Below, one piece after another: positions 19,485-31,386 of a DNA stretch of 64,000 nt. The first letter of the stretch is position 1. Each line of letters opens with the position of its first letter. Origin of the DNA: Sophora flavescens. Its lineage: Eukaryota > Streptophyta > Magnoliopsida > Fabales > Fabaceae. Location: the NCBI GenBank assembly GCA_030762895.1, contig CM061062.1, positions 234,843,379-234,907,378 of the forward strand. Direction: 5' to 3'. The notes under the pieces were generated by a model, which did not search any database, was not told where the DNA came from, and worked only from the letters and a program-made list of their open reading frames with translations. The translations under genes and the position numbers were made by a program.

Positions 19485-21359
19485 TACCCCACATACTTTA
19501 GATTTTACTTGTCGTCAAGCAATCACCAAGGCCAGAAGATATAAATAATCAGAGCATGGATAATGAACCAAGAACCCGAGTAACTAACCCAAGTAACATG
19601 CTTATTCAAATAAGAAACCAAGGGACTATCAACTTCAAGTCCAATTAGAAGCTTAGGTTTCCTAAATTCATATTCTCACTGATTCGGGCACTCTTCTCAC
19701 CTCACTCAAGTGTTTAAGGGTATATGACAATTCGCTCAATTTCCTCAAGGAAGGTACTCTACCATAAGCTTGACTATTAACCAAATCTCTACTTTATTAA
19801 TGAAAACACATAAGAATCAAGAGGTCTTTTATTTTGGTTGTAATGAGGCCATGGGATTAGTCATTAGGTGGGGAAATCAAGAAAAGGAAATTTCAAGAAG
19901 GCTAAACAAAATATCAAACATTGCAAGGCATGATAACCTTCTAAAATACCTTTTTGGGCTTTAGACCACTTTTCCACCTTTCTTTCTTTTTATTTTATTT
20001 CTCACTTTCTTTTTGTCACCCCCTTCTCCATTTTTTTGTTTATTTTATTTAATTTATTTGGAGAAGGGGGGTTTTCAATTCAAGAGAAATATTTTTCTAA
20101 TTTTCTCATCCCACAATTTTATTTTTCAAACTACCTTTTTACCCTTTTGCAATACTTTAAAAGGTGTCATACCAAGCATCATTCATCAAAATAATTCAAG
20201 GTACCAAGAAAAGTATTTAATTCTTTTAGGCTCGAAATTGGGCAACTAAGGGATAACATTTAATCAATCAAAGCTCAGAAGGTCAGAAAAATACCTAGTG
20301 CCTCAATCATTTTCAAATATGTTTTCAAAATTTTTTAAGTTTCAAAACGGTTTCAAGTCAAGTTCTAGAGAATACAATCCAAGAGGAATAAAACACTTTA
20401 TCACAAAGGATGGGGTAGATTTAGTGAGTACCTCTTTTAGGCTTAAAAATCTCACATTTAGTAGTTTAAAATCAATGAGAAACACAAATCTAAGGAACCA
20501 CATGCTAATTATCAACTATCAAAAGATTATCTCAAGCGTTTTTATTTTTAGCCTTTCACAAGAATAAAAAATTGGGTTCAAAAATTCACTATCTCAATTA
20601 TTTGGCACCAAGTTCTCACAATTGGATGCATACTCTAAGAAAAGGGGAAATCTAATCATGTGATCATGCAAAACTATGCCTATATGAATGCATGAAAAAT
20701 TCAAAAATGCAAAAATATCCCTACCCCAATCTTAAAAACTTACATTGTCACCAATATAAATAATCAAGTCGGAGAGAGGAGAAAAATGGAACAACTCACC
20801 GAGGTGGTAGAGGGTGCTGGCTCACATGCCAGTCAAAGAGATGTTGGAAATTGTATCACGGCCGTGATGCTTATCACGGCTAGGCCGTGATCAATTCTGG
20901 TCTTTAGGGTCCTTCTCATCACACCCGTGATGGATATCACGGCTGGGCCATGATCCTTTCTGGTCTTCTTTGGTTAGCTAATCGCGGCCGTGACCACTGT
21001 CATGGCCTGGGCGTGATGACTTCTGACTTGATTTTTCCTTGCCCTTTTTTTTGCTATTCCTTCCTTCATAACCTGAAAATACTTAGCAAAACCATCAATC
21101 ACTGATCTTTCTTCTCTAAACCTTCTCAATTATTCAAAAATAAAATTCAAAACGACTTTAAAAAAGGGAAAGAAAACTTGGGTTGCCTCCCAAGAAGCGC
21201 TTATTTACGGTCTTAAGCTTGACCATACTTCTTTCAATCAACCGGGGTCGACTGGTCCTAGAAGTGCAAGAACACTTCTCTTCCATGGGAGTCCTTCAAA
21301 GAGCCGATTTTTCTCATATGGCCAATTGCGCTTTCGCTTTGCTCTTTTCACTCTGAGTT
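19485..21359 (-). other. Element C, non-coding 3' internal block
   Basis: It begins with a polypurine tract (minus strand AAAGTATGTGGGGTA next to the LTR) and a decayed GACGACAAGTAA motif. It is collinear with 179-2049 of B, contains a palindrome array at 20855-21018 and the hairpin CTTGGGTTGCCTCCCAAG at 21177-21194. No reverse transcriptase or integrase remnant is visible. Confidence 0.7.
20855..21018 (-). repeat. Internal palindrome array of element C
   Basis: Three dyad pairs (ATCACGGCCGTGAT, CACACCCGTGATGG, GCGGCCGTGACC) spaced by about 50 bases, at the same relative place as in A and B. Confidence 0.65.
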
Positions 21360-23602
21360 TCATGGCCTTACTCCCTCCCGGCGGAGTTTTGTTTCCACTT
21401 GATGAGCAACTCCAACTTCATCACCACTGGGTGCATCATTCGTCATGCAAAGCTTCGGAGTTGCTTCCATGTTAGGCTCTTCCATCACCTCTGGAAACAT
21501 TATATCGATCCTGCACACATGACTCTCAAAAGGAGGGTTGTTATATGAGTTAGTCAAATCAAAATCTACCCTACCTTCCTCTACATTCAGAGAGAGTTTG
21601 CCATTCTTTACGTCTATTATCGCTCCAACTGTGGCCAAGAACGGACTTCCTATAATGATGGGGAATTTAGAATTCCCATTCATATTCAACACTATAAAAT
21701 CGGTGGGAATGAAAAATTTCCCCACCTTTACAGGGACATTCTCTAGTATGCCTAGAGGAGTTTTAGTTGAGCCATCCGCAAATTGTAAAGAGAATTTGGA
21801 TGGCTCAATTCCTTGGTTCCCAATCTCTCCAAGATAGAAAGCGGCATCAAGCTCGCACTATCCCCTAAGTCACATAAGGCTTGGTCTATTTTCACTTCTC
21901 CAATTGAGCAAGCAATAGAGGAACTACCTGGATCTTTTAGTTTATGAGGCATATTAGTTTTTATCATGACATTGTGCTCCTCAATTAAGCTCTTAGTTTC
22001 TATTTCTACTTTCTTTCTCTTGACCAACCTTTGTCGGAAAGGTATTGGGGGTTGGTAAGGTGGTGGAGGGACGTACTTTGGCTCTATCTTTTCATCTTCG
22101 CTCATGTCCTCCTCACATTCCACATCCTTTTCAACCACCCCAAGCTTATCATCCCTCAAGTATATAGCATTACAGTGTTCATTGGGATTAACTTCGGGTT
22201 GTCCCGGAAACGTACCCTTAGGTCTAGAATATGTGCTGGCTTGTTGGGCAATTGGAGTTTCTAATATCTTATTATGGATGGCTAAGTTATCTACCTTAGA
22301 TGCTAACTCTTTTATTGCCTCATTGACTGCCCTACCTTGTTTCCTAAACTCTTCATTTTGTTTTGTTTGAGTTTCAACAAAACTTTCCAAAAGGGACTCA
22401 AGTTTAGACTTTTGTACCTGAGGATACCCCGATGCGGGTTTCCTATTACCTTGGCCTTTTTGGAATTCATGGTTCAGCGTGTTGTTGTAGTTCCCGTACG
22501 AGAAGTAAGGGTTGTTCTTCCTTCCTTGGTTGTAAGGATTTGGGGGAACATAGTTTGGCAACTTCGGGTTCGTGTCGCAGAAGTTGTGACAAGAGTTCAC
22601 TTGTTCCCCCGAAGCGCCGGATCCATGAGCAATACCACGTGGGCACTCCATTATGTCATGTCCCTGCATTCCACAAATCTCACAAACAATGTTAGTAGCA
22701 CCTATTGAACTCACATTAGACTTTTCAAGCTGATCAAAGCGTTTATTCAGTGAGTCAATTTTAGACATAATGAGATCAGTGCTATTCATTTCAAACTTAC
22801 CCCCCGAAATCTTTTTCGGGTTATTACCTCTTTCCGAACCCCATTGGTGGTAGTTGGTGGCCAAGTTTTCAATGATGTTGAATGCCTCGGTCAGAGGCCT
22901 ATTCATAAAGGCTCTACCAGCTGTGGAGTCAAGTGACACCTTCGAAGAGTAATCCAATCCGTTGTAGAAGGTGTGCACTAACAACCACCTCTCGAGTCCA
23001 TGATGTGGCCAAGACTCCAGCAATCCCATGTAGCGATCTCAAGCTTCAGATAAGCATTCTCCGTCTTTTTGGAAGAATCTGGTGATCTGAGTTGGTAGGT
23101 AAGCCGTCTTGGATGGAGGGAAGAATTTCTCCAAGAATGCCTGCTCCTGTTGGTCCCAAGTCGACAAGGTTTTAGCGGGCACTTGCTTCAGCCAAGCTTT
23201 TGCCTTTCCAGTAAGAGAGGAGGGGAATAACCTCAAGCGAATAGCATCAACCGGGACGCCATGAATCCTAATTGCATCGGTAAACTCCAAGAATGTCTCC
23301 ACGTGATCAGTCGGGTCCTCCAAGGGAAGTCCTCCGAATTGATGCTGCCTAATCACGCTAATTAGCATAGGAGGTATAGTGTAGTTCTCCGCCTCGATTT
23401 CTGGCCTAGCAATCCCAGTTCGCAAACCCCTAGCATTTGGGGCTGCGTAGTCCTTCAATGGTTTTGTATCCGGTAGATTCGCCATGAGTGGAATGGGAAT
23501 CAACCTCTCTATCTCACTTTGTAGTCTCCTACGTCTATGAAAGGTCGTTTCCATTTCGGGGTCAACCTCAATAAGGCTTCCAAGACTTAGTGATCTTTGC
23601 AT
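21360..23602 (-). pseudogene. gag: Element C gag and aspartic protease (decayed)
   Basis: Starts at the ATG at 23602 (MQRSLS). Gag domain with RLRLFPSSLTGKAKAWLK, one Trp-to-stop change at about 23038, then a long open stretch with a CCHC knuckle (CEICGMQGHDIMEC), a proline-rich linker and a protease with CDLGDSASLMP, in which the usual Gly-Ala-Ser context is altered. A frameshift near 21790 breaks the protease, which continues in another frame to 21360 (IIIGSPFLA). The layout equals element B. No pol follows. Gag and protease could act in trans only before these lesions arose. Confidence 0.85.
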
Positions 23603-23751
23603 AAAAGAGAAAACACAGAGAGATGGATACTCTAGGAAGGAAGAGAGGTAGATGAAAAAGGAAATTTTTTTTAACAAAAAACAATTAAAAAGAAAAATAA
23701 AAAGTCCAGAAAAATCAATTTAAAAATTAAATTGAGATTCAAGAAAGCACA

Positions 23752-23770
23752 GTCCCCGGCAACAGCGTCA
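23752..23770 (-). other. Primer binding site of element C
   Basis: The minus strand reads TGACGCTGTTGCCGGGGAC, a tRNA-Asp type site with two changes, six bases from the LTR. Confidence 0.78.
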
Positions 23771-23776
23771 AAAACT

Positions 23777-25196
23777 TGATGTAAGATCCGGCAAGTGTAC
23801 CAGATTCGTTGCCAAGTAATAAAAAGATCGATCCCACATGGACCGTGATCTCAAACCATAACTAATTATTAAATCGATAAAACTGGACTGTATAAAAAAA
23901 GATTTTGAAAATGTTTTGATTTTTGAAATAAGAATCAAGTAACAATCAAATTTAATATCGCAATTAAACAAAACAGGAAAGCAATTCAAATTGGGGATTT
24001 TCAAATTCAAAAGGAATTCCAAGGAATTGGGTTACCAACAAGATTGTTTATGTTACTAAATTGACTACCCCTTGTTAATTATCTAAATTGCTTTGAAGGC
24101 AAATTTATCCTCAAATAGTTAATGCTCCCTCTCGGGTTACAAAAACACTTCCCAATTAAACCAACCCATACTCTCGTGGTAGTTGAATTTAGATCGAACC
24201 CTTTAAGTTTTGTGACAATTCCTCGAAGGACCGCTTCTAACTCTCGTGATTTAAGTCCTAAGTCTGATTCTATAGATCCGATACCTAAGTTCACCGCTAG
24301 GTTCCTCCTTAGAATATCTACGACACGAAAATAAGTGGCCACCGAATTTACGAGTAATTAAAACAATAGAAATCAGATCTAAAGCAAAATCGAAATTAAC
24401 AAAGGTAAAACATCAATTCACAACATAAATCAGATCTTGGGCATAGCCCTAATCCCTAGAAATAAAGCTACTACACAAGAATTGCCATGGTGATGACAAG
24501 CTTGGTTAACAAAAACATGAAATAAAAAATAAGAGAAGAGAAGAAGAAGAAGAAGAAGAAGAAGAAGAGAGATCCTAAAAATTTGCCTAAGTGGTAGCAG
24601 CGCAAAAGTCTGAGTCATTGCCTGATTGCCATATTTATAGATTAGGGAAGTTTGAATCCCAATCAAACACAAATTCAGATCAAATCAGTTTCTTCAGATC
24701 CAAATATTGCGCGTCACGGCCGTGATGGCCATCACGGCCAGGCCGTGACGGATTCTGCCTTGGGCGTTGCTTCACTGATTGGTCTGTCACGACCGTGACC
24801 ACCATCACGGCTAGGCCGTGATCAGTTCTGCCTGTGAGGGTCTTGTTCAGCTGACATGTCACGGCCGTGTTGGACATCACGGGCTGACCGTGACCAGTTC
24901 TGACTTTAGCCTTCTTTCTTTTCAGTTTTGCTCGATCATGGCCATGACGATCATCATGGCTAGGCCGTGATGAGCTTTGTTTGGCTCATTTTCTTCACTT
25001 TTCAAGCTCCATCTTTATGCAAGCTCCATCATGGTTGATCTTGAGCATTTAATCCTTAATTCCTGCAAAACAACACCACAAAACCGCCTTACCCGTTCCA
25101 AGGTAAAAACTAACAAAAATCAAATTAAAAATACCTAAACTATATGAAAATGCATGCAATATGATAAACAAATATGAGGTGAAATCACACTCATCA
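23777..25196 (-). mobile_element. Element C, right (5') LTR
   Basis: 1420-base partner of 18067-19484, highly similar. A GAAGAA microsatellite in the transcribed part differs in length between the two copies (near 18838 and 24540). Followed by the TACCC duplication at 25197-25201. Confidence 0.93.
24631..24972 (-). promoter_or_regulatory. U3 palindrome array and TATA box, right LTR of C
   Basis: CTATAAATATGG at 24631-24640 (minus strand), with dyads GTCACGGCCGTGATGG, CACGACCGTGACC and relatives from 24711 to 24970. Cleaner than the left copy. Confidence 0.72.
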
Positions 25197-25201
25197 TACC
25201 C

Positions 25202-27504
25202 CACATACAAAAATAAGCATTTAATTTAAAGATATAAAAATAAAAACGTGCATTTTTTTCATAAAATCAAACCAAGGTAAAATGTACCACATTGTAACAA
25301 GTCTCAAACGCGGAAAAATAACATAAGTTTTAAAACGATAACATAACATAAACAAAACCCAACCCCTGATGTCACATACAGAGCTGGTAAAACTAAATAC
25401 AGAAAAGATCCTCAGATACAGCTGAAACGACTAACTAATAACATAAAACTGGAAACCCTAACTATGAGTCGCGACTCCTTAGAGTCACTCCTCAACTGGC
25501 TGCTCGCCCTCCTCTACATAAAATATACATGCAACAAAACACAAACATAGCAAAGAGGAGAAAGAAACATGAATATGAACATAATGGCAAGGAAGCAGTT
25601 TGCAAGACGAGTATGCATCAAAACAATCAAGTTATCACGGCAACAACATATAGCATAAAAAATTAACAACATCACACATTAACGTATGCTATGCGATGCA
25701 ATGCTACTCCACTACTCCCTTATGCACTTGGATCCATTCTACCTCAGAATGTCAACTTCGGAGTTACATATCCACTTTGGCCAATAAGCACCAACGCCGG
25801 GGCAATCCACCTTACCTTGGTTGGACCCCTAGGATAGCCGACGCACCTTACTCTCGGATGCCCCACTGCGGAGGCACACGATTCACCTAACTCTCGGATG
25901 AATCACCGCAGACGGCCAGATCGTCTTACTCTCGGGCAACCTCCCCTATGTTGAACATTCCTTACTAACATCTCCGATGCTGAAGGCATGAACAACACAT
26001 CACCCAAGCACGACCACCACCTCTGCTTGGGCCACTGGGCTACCCAAGTTTTATCACCATCAACACCTCGACCACTTGGCTATCGAGGATTGTCGTTTTA
26101 TCATTTTAATCTTTTAAACACTCTGGTCGTTCTGCACCGGAGATTACCACCTCGACCACTCGAATGGCCCCCTTGGCCACTAGGCTACCAAGGTGCATTA
26201 TCATCTTTAATTAACACTCTAGCCATTAAGATCTAGAGATTACCACCTTGACCATCATGCATCAAATCCCCCTTGGTCACGAGGCTACCAAGGTACAATA
26301 TCTTTTCACTTGTCTTTTGTCTCCATGTTTGTTTGGTGTCTTGTTAAATCTTTTAAGGCATTTGGGGTGAAACCCCTGTTTCTGCATTGTTCAACGTTCT
26401 AGTGTTTATCGTGCTCACCCTCAGCACGGATGTGCTGAGCTCACAGTTAAGACGATCGTGCTAACTGTTGAGCACGGGCGTGCTTAAGCAGCGCGCCCTG
26501 TCTAGATTTTGAACTGGATCACGGGCGTGCTCCTTGTTAAGCAAGCCCGTGCTCAACGGAGCATGGTCGTACTGATCTGGGTAGAATGGTCACAGACCCT
26601 TGCCAAATCATTGGGATAGTTCATAGATTCAAACATATTGGCTTTTACTAATCCATTGAACATCGGTTTTATTAATCTTGATTAGATATCCATGTCTTAC
26701 GATTAAGGGAAATAATCCTTTAATCTTAGTTTCATATTAATTGTCCCTAATCACCTATAGATCAATCCCTAGGGTCTTTAACTAAAACTTTTTGGCATAA
26801 ACTTCACACTCATTACTATCATTTAGTTTTATGAACAAAAGGGGAAACAACTTCCCATAACATTATTAATCGTTTTAACGTTTTAACATCATAACGTTCA
26901 CAACATCAATCAACAGTCAACAACATCATAAACTCGTCATAAACATGGCATTGTCACATCATCATATTCATAACCCACAACATTCATTAACAATAACAAC
27001 ATGCCAATATCATCATTGCAAACAGTTAAACATCAAATAGCAATTAAGCATATAGGCATATAAACATGTTATCATACAATAGGGTCATGGGTAACCCTTC
27101 GTCTTTCGCTACCCCCAAGTCTACATACTCATACTATTCCTTCTCCCCATACTTGGTATGAAGATTTCCCGTTAAACTGAATACTGTCCTAAACTGGTTC
27201 CCTCAAACGGCTTGACGAACGATTCAAGCCTTGTCCAACACAGAAAGGTTAACCAATTAGTTCCCAATTGATAACAAGAAAAGGAACTAAGAAAGGGAAG
27301 AACTATTACTTTTGCTAATTGTCACTATGCGTGATTGACTCTCCCAACGAAACAAGAACACCCCAAACTGATTAGGTTCAAAGGGAAAGAATGAGAGAGG
27401 CTGTCGTCACACTTAGGGTTGCCTAAGGTGCCAATTTAGAGGGTTTAGATCGTAACCCTCGCTGTTAGCTTTATATTTATAGATTCAGACCCGAGCACGG
27501 TCGT
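25202..27504 (-). mobile_element. Element D left (3') LTR, segment 2
   Basis: Collinear with 39903-42090 of the right D LTR. The part at about 25690-26300 contains loosely repeated CCACTAGGCTACCAAGG / CTCGACCACT units. Dyads of the AGCACGGGCGTGCT class lie at 26410-26580. The TATA box (CTATAAATATAAAG on the minus strand) is at 27471-27482. Ends at the target duplication GTCGT (27500-27504) of element E. Confidence 0.9.
26410..26585 (-). repeat. Distal palindrome cluster in left LTR of D
   Basis: Five dyads of the class GAGCACGGGCGTGCT and GATCGTGCT lie downstream of the TATA box in sense direction. The same cluster is at 41078-41235 in the other LTR. Confidence 0.65.
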
Positions 27505-28820
27505 TGTTGACGGATCTGGGCAAGTATACCCAGTCGTGCAAGTAATACGGTGGTAAGACCGGTTTATCGTATCCACGGGGATTGGATGTCAACTACCAAT
27601 TCGTAAACTCAGCAACTATCTAGACTAAACTATTTATCAAGAGAAATTAAAACAAGCAAAAGAAAAGAAATAAAATCTGTTTGTCTTTTTGGGGACTTTT
27701 GACAAACACTTGGAGTGCAGAAAGGATATGTTGGGACTAGACTTCACCAAACCTCTAACTCATGCATTATCAGGACTAGATACCTCTCATTCATGCTTCA
27801 GATATTAAAATCAATCCACTAAATTACTCAAACCCCGATTCCTCGGATGGCAAGAGCCTAAATCCACTAATAGACCCTAATTCCTTAGGTGGCCTAGATT
27901 AATGAATTTGCATTAAGATTAGGGATTACGCGATTACTAGCAAACCTAGTTCCATTCCTAGATACAAGGCTTACTAGGTGATTAAATTCAGTTCCGGTTA
28001 TGATACGAACGTTCCCATTGCATACCAAAACACAAATCAAGTCATGTGGGTGATATCCACAATTAGAATTAAGAACATAAATATAACCACTAATATGAAG
28101 ACATGAACATAGATTAATCAGTCAAGATAAATACATAAACCTAGGTTTGATTACATCTAATCCCAACACAGGGATTTAACTACTCATAAAACAAAGAAAA
28201 CCAAACCGGAGAAATAGGAAGGAAGAGGAGAGAAGAGGCTCCATGTGAGCTTTCCTTCTTCTTCAAAGCAACCCCTCTTGGCTTCCTTCTAGGGTTGAAA
28301 CCCTAGCCCATCTGCAGCCTCCAACTGCCTTCAAATGGACCCTCCAAAAAACTCCCTGTTCGTCTGCATTGCGTTTCTTTATATAGACTGTTGCGCGTCA
28401 CGGCCGTGATGGCCATCACGGCCAGGCCGTGATGGCTTCTCCCCGGGCGCGTCTTTACTTTTTGGTCTGTCACGACCGTGATGGGCATCACGGCCAGGCC
28501 GTGACAGATTCTGACTTTTGGCTTCTGCTCTGCTTGATCATGGCCGTGATGGTCATCACGGCCAGGCCGTGATGGTCATCACGGCCAGGCCGTGATGGGC
28601 TCTGTTTGGCTCATATTCTTCACTTTTCAAGCTCTATTTCATCCAAGCTCCACCATGGCTGATTTTGATCATTTTTACATTGAATTCCTGCAAAACAACA
28701 CCAAGAAACCGCTTCACCCGTTCCAAGGGAAAATCTAGCAAAAATCAAATAAAGAATGCCTAATCTATATGCAAAATGCATGCAAAAGTATACAGAAAAC
28801 ATCATGTAAAATCACACTAT
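27505..28820 (-). mobile_element. Element E, left (3') LTR
   Basis: 1316-base direct repeat of 31387-32705 with only scattered differences, mostly around 28050-28080. Bounded by TGTTGACGG and ACACTATCA. The exact target duplication GTCGT is at 27500-27504 and 32706-32710. The near-identity of the LTRs makes E one of the youngest insertions here. Confidence 0.94.
28378..28600 (-). promoter_or_regulatory. U3 palindrome array and TATA box, left LTR of E
   Basis: CTATATAAAG on the minus strand (28378-28386) follows, within 15 bases, an array of seven dyads with the cleanest copies in the window (TCACGGCCGTGATGGCCATC and CACGGCCAGGCCGTGATGG). Two tandem 23-base units stand at 28545-28597. Confidence 0.78.
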
Positions 28821-30509
28821 CAAATCACCCCAAGCTTATTCAATTGCTTGTCCTCAAGCAATCACTAAGGCCAGAAGACTAAACAGAACATTGATAGTGA
28901 ACCAAGAACCCGAGCATATAATCCAAGCAATAGGCAATTCAAACAATTCAGTAAGAGACAATCAATTCAAGTCCAATTAGAGGCTTAGGTTCCTTAGACT
29001 CATGCTCTCACTGATTTGGGCACTCTTTCTCACCTGAAGCTCACCCCAAGCTTGTTCATTTGCTTGGCTCTCTTCCTCACCACTCAAGTGTTTAGGGGAA
29101 TAAGACGTTTCGCTCAATTTTCCTCAAGGAATGAATCCTACCATAGGCTTGACTATCAACCACATCTCTACTTTATTAATGAAAACAATTTAGAATCACG
29201 AGGTCTTTTATTTGGTTGTAACATGGCCATGGGATTAATCGTTAGGTGGGGATAACAAGAAAAGGACATTTCAAAAGGCTATATAAACATCAACATTGCA
29301 AACATGACCTTCTAAAATACCTTCTTGGGTTTTCAATTCATTTTTCCACCTTTCTTTTCTTTCTTTTTCTTTTTTTTTTTATTTTTGTCTTCCCCTTCTC
29401 TATTTATTTTCTTTCTTTCTTTCTTTTTTTTTCTTTTTCTTTTACTTTTATTTGGAGAACGGAAGAATTTTCAAATCAAGAGAATTATTTTTTCTGATTC
29501 TTTTCCCAAACTTCCAACTACCTTTTTCACCCTTTTGTAATACTTTGGAAGGTCCCATCAAACATTATTTATCAAAACATTTCAGGGTACCAAGAAAAGC
29601 ATTTTTATTCTTTCAGGCTCAAAATTGGGCAACTAAGGGGTAACATTTCAACAATCAAAGCTCAGAAGGCCAGAAAAATACCTATTGCCTCAATCATTTT
29701 CAAAAATGTTTCCAAAAATTTTTTAAGCTTCAAAATGGTTGTAAGTCAAGTTCTAGAGAAAACAAACCAAGAGGAATACACTCTACACAAAGAATGGGGT
29801 AACATTTTGTGAGTACCCCTTTATGGCTCAAAATCTCACATTTTAGTTCAGAATCAATGAAAAAACACAAATCCTCAGAACCAGATGCTAATTATCAACT
29901 ATCCAAGATTATCTCAAACATTTTCATTTGCAGCCATATCACAAGAATGAAAAAAAATTGGGTTCATAAATTCACTATCACAATTTAATTGGCACTTAGT
30001 TCTCACAATTGGATGCATTATTCAGGCAAGGGGCAATCTAGTAATGTGAACATGCAAAGCTATCATGCGAAACTATATGAATGCAATATGAACAAATGCA
30101 AAAATAAAATACCCCTACCCCAAGCTTAAGAATTTACATTGTCCCCAATGTAAACAATCAAAATGGAAAGAGGAAAGAAAAATAAAATAAAATTAAAAAA
30201 AAAATGGAACGGCTTACCGAGGTGGTGACGGGTGTTGGCTTTCATTTCAGTCAGAAACTGCTTGAAAGTTGGGTTGCTTTTTCTTGTCATCTTACTCTTC
30301 CCTCCTTCCTTCTTACCCTGGAATCACTTGGCAATTTTATTAGTAAAAGAAAACTCTTGAGCTTCTCAAATTATTCAAGAGTTTAAAAATCAAAAATCAA
30401 ATCTAACTAAACAAAAAGGAAAAAAGGAAAAAGGAAAAGGGAAATAAAACTTGGGTTGCCTCCCAATAAGCGCTTCTTTAATGTCACTAGCTTGACTTAT
30501 TGAAAAGCA
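28821..30509 (-). other. Element E, non-coding 3' internal block
   Basis: Polypurine tract next to the LTR (minus strand AAGCTTGGGGTGATT) and GAGGACAAGCAA, then the block shared with A, B and C including a long T/C tract at 29340-29450. Unlike those, it has no palindrome array near 30200-30300. A variant hairpin (CTTGGGTTGCCTCCCAAT) lies at 30450-30467 next to the ORF stop. Confidence 0.7.
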
Positions 30510-31244
30510 TCACCTGGATCCTCCTCCCGGATCAAATGGAAATTGGGGTGGTGATTGCAACAGTAATATAACTTTATTCTCAATTCCACCCAGCCATTGG
30601 GTGGAAATTCCATTGACCTTTGCAATTATAAATTCACTTCCTCTCGGGTCAAGTGGAATTTTCAAGAGGAAGTGTGACATACAAGTGGAAGGGGCTAACT
30701 TACCATTATCCACACATGCATGCAAGCCAACATATTTATTTAATGCAGAAAATTCAGCAAGCATGGTGGAGGGAATGCTTTCCAAATGCACCGCCTTCTC
30801 ACTTGTTGTTTCCCAAGGATTTGTGGAAGGTAATTCCTCTTGTTGTGGTTCACTTACCACCACCACTTCATCTTCATTGTGATCCATTCCCACAACCAGA
30901 TTTTTCTCAAATGCGGATTCTTGTGACTCTTGTACTAACTGTTGGCAAATCTCCTCAACGTGCGTTTTGAAGTTCTGCTTCACAGCTTCGATACTGTCAC
31001 AGTTGGCTCTTGCCTTGGCCTCAGAGGTGGATAGCTCTTGGGAATACTGTTCTAGAGCAGCTTTCAACGGTGTTTGCTCCTTCCATTCCCATTCCTCCTC
31101 ATGCTTCATTATCACACTATAAGCTTGTGCATGAGGGCAGTGACGTCCCCAGAGCCCGTAGTCTCCCAAGACTACATTGGGCCCAAAGTGGTATTTTGTA
31201 ACACCGTCCAAGGTGGGAAAGTAATAAGTCTCCATTTGTTGCAT
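30510..31244 (-). CDS. Element E unknown ORF, 244 residues
   Basis: The only sense ORF of element E, uninterrupted from the ATG at 31244 (MQQMETYYF). An open frame continues eight codons upstream without ATG. I do not recognise a gag, protease, reverse transcriptase or integrase motif, and no cysteine knuckle. Visible parts: an aromatic N-terminus (HFGPNVVLGDYGLWGRHCP), a charged, probably helical middle (EEEWEWKEQ through VEEICQQLVQES) that could form a coiled coil, an acidic linker (DHNEDEVVVVSE), a more globular stretch (YVGLHACVDNGKL, KIPLDPRGSEFIIAKVNG) and a proline/glycine tail. It occupies the place of gag, 115 bases from the PBS. Its intactness in a young element fits selection or recent origin. 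It could be a captured host segment or a fast-evolving accessory protein; function unknown. Confidence 0.6.
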   Translation of the reverse strand: MQQMETYYFPTLDGVTKYHFGPNVVLGDYGLWGRHCPHAQAYSVIMKHEEEWEWKEQTPLKAALEQYSQELSTSEAKARANCDSIEAVKQNFKTHVEEICQQLVQESQESAFEKNLVVGMDHNEDEVVVVSEPQQEELPSTNPWETTSEKAVHLESIPSTMLAEFSALNKYVGLHACVDNGKLAPSTCMSHFLLKIPLDPRGSEFIIAKVNGISTQWLGGIENKVILLLQSPPQFPFDPGGGSR

Positions 31245-31360
31245 CCACCTTGTACAAACACAACTCAAAACAAAAAGATCAAATATATGCAGAAAAATAA
31301 AAAAGAATAAAAATGTCTAAATTAGTTGCCTCCTTTGTTACTAATGATATTGGCAAAACC

Positions 31361-31380
31361 AATCCCCGGCAACGGCGCCA
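31361..31380 (-). other. Primer binding site of element E
   Basis: The minus strand reads TGGCGCCGTTGCCGGGGATT, the best-preserved tRNA-Asp-type site in the window, six bases from the LTR. Confidence 0.85.
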
Positions 31381-31386
31381 AAAACT

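Noticed and set aside
19485..19490. TACCCC after the left C LTR as target duplication
   Set aside because: It is inside the element as the polypurine-tract complement; the true TACCC copies are at 18062-18066 and 25197-25201.
30601..31310. Several plus-strand ORFs opposite the E ORF
   Set aside because: They are antisense to the uninterrupted 244-codon frame and start mostly without context; treated as shadows.
31361..31380. tRNA-Asp gene
   Set aside because: Only the 3' end complement is present, next to an LTR: it is a primer binding site.
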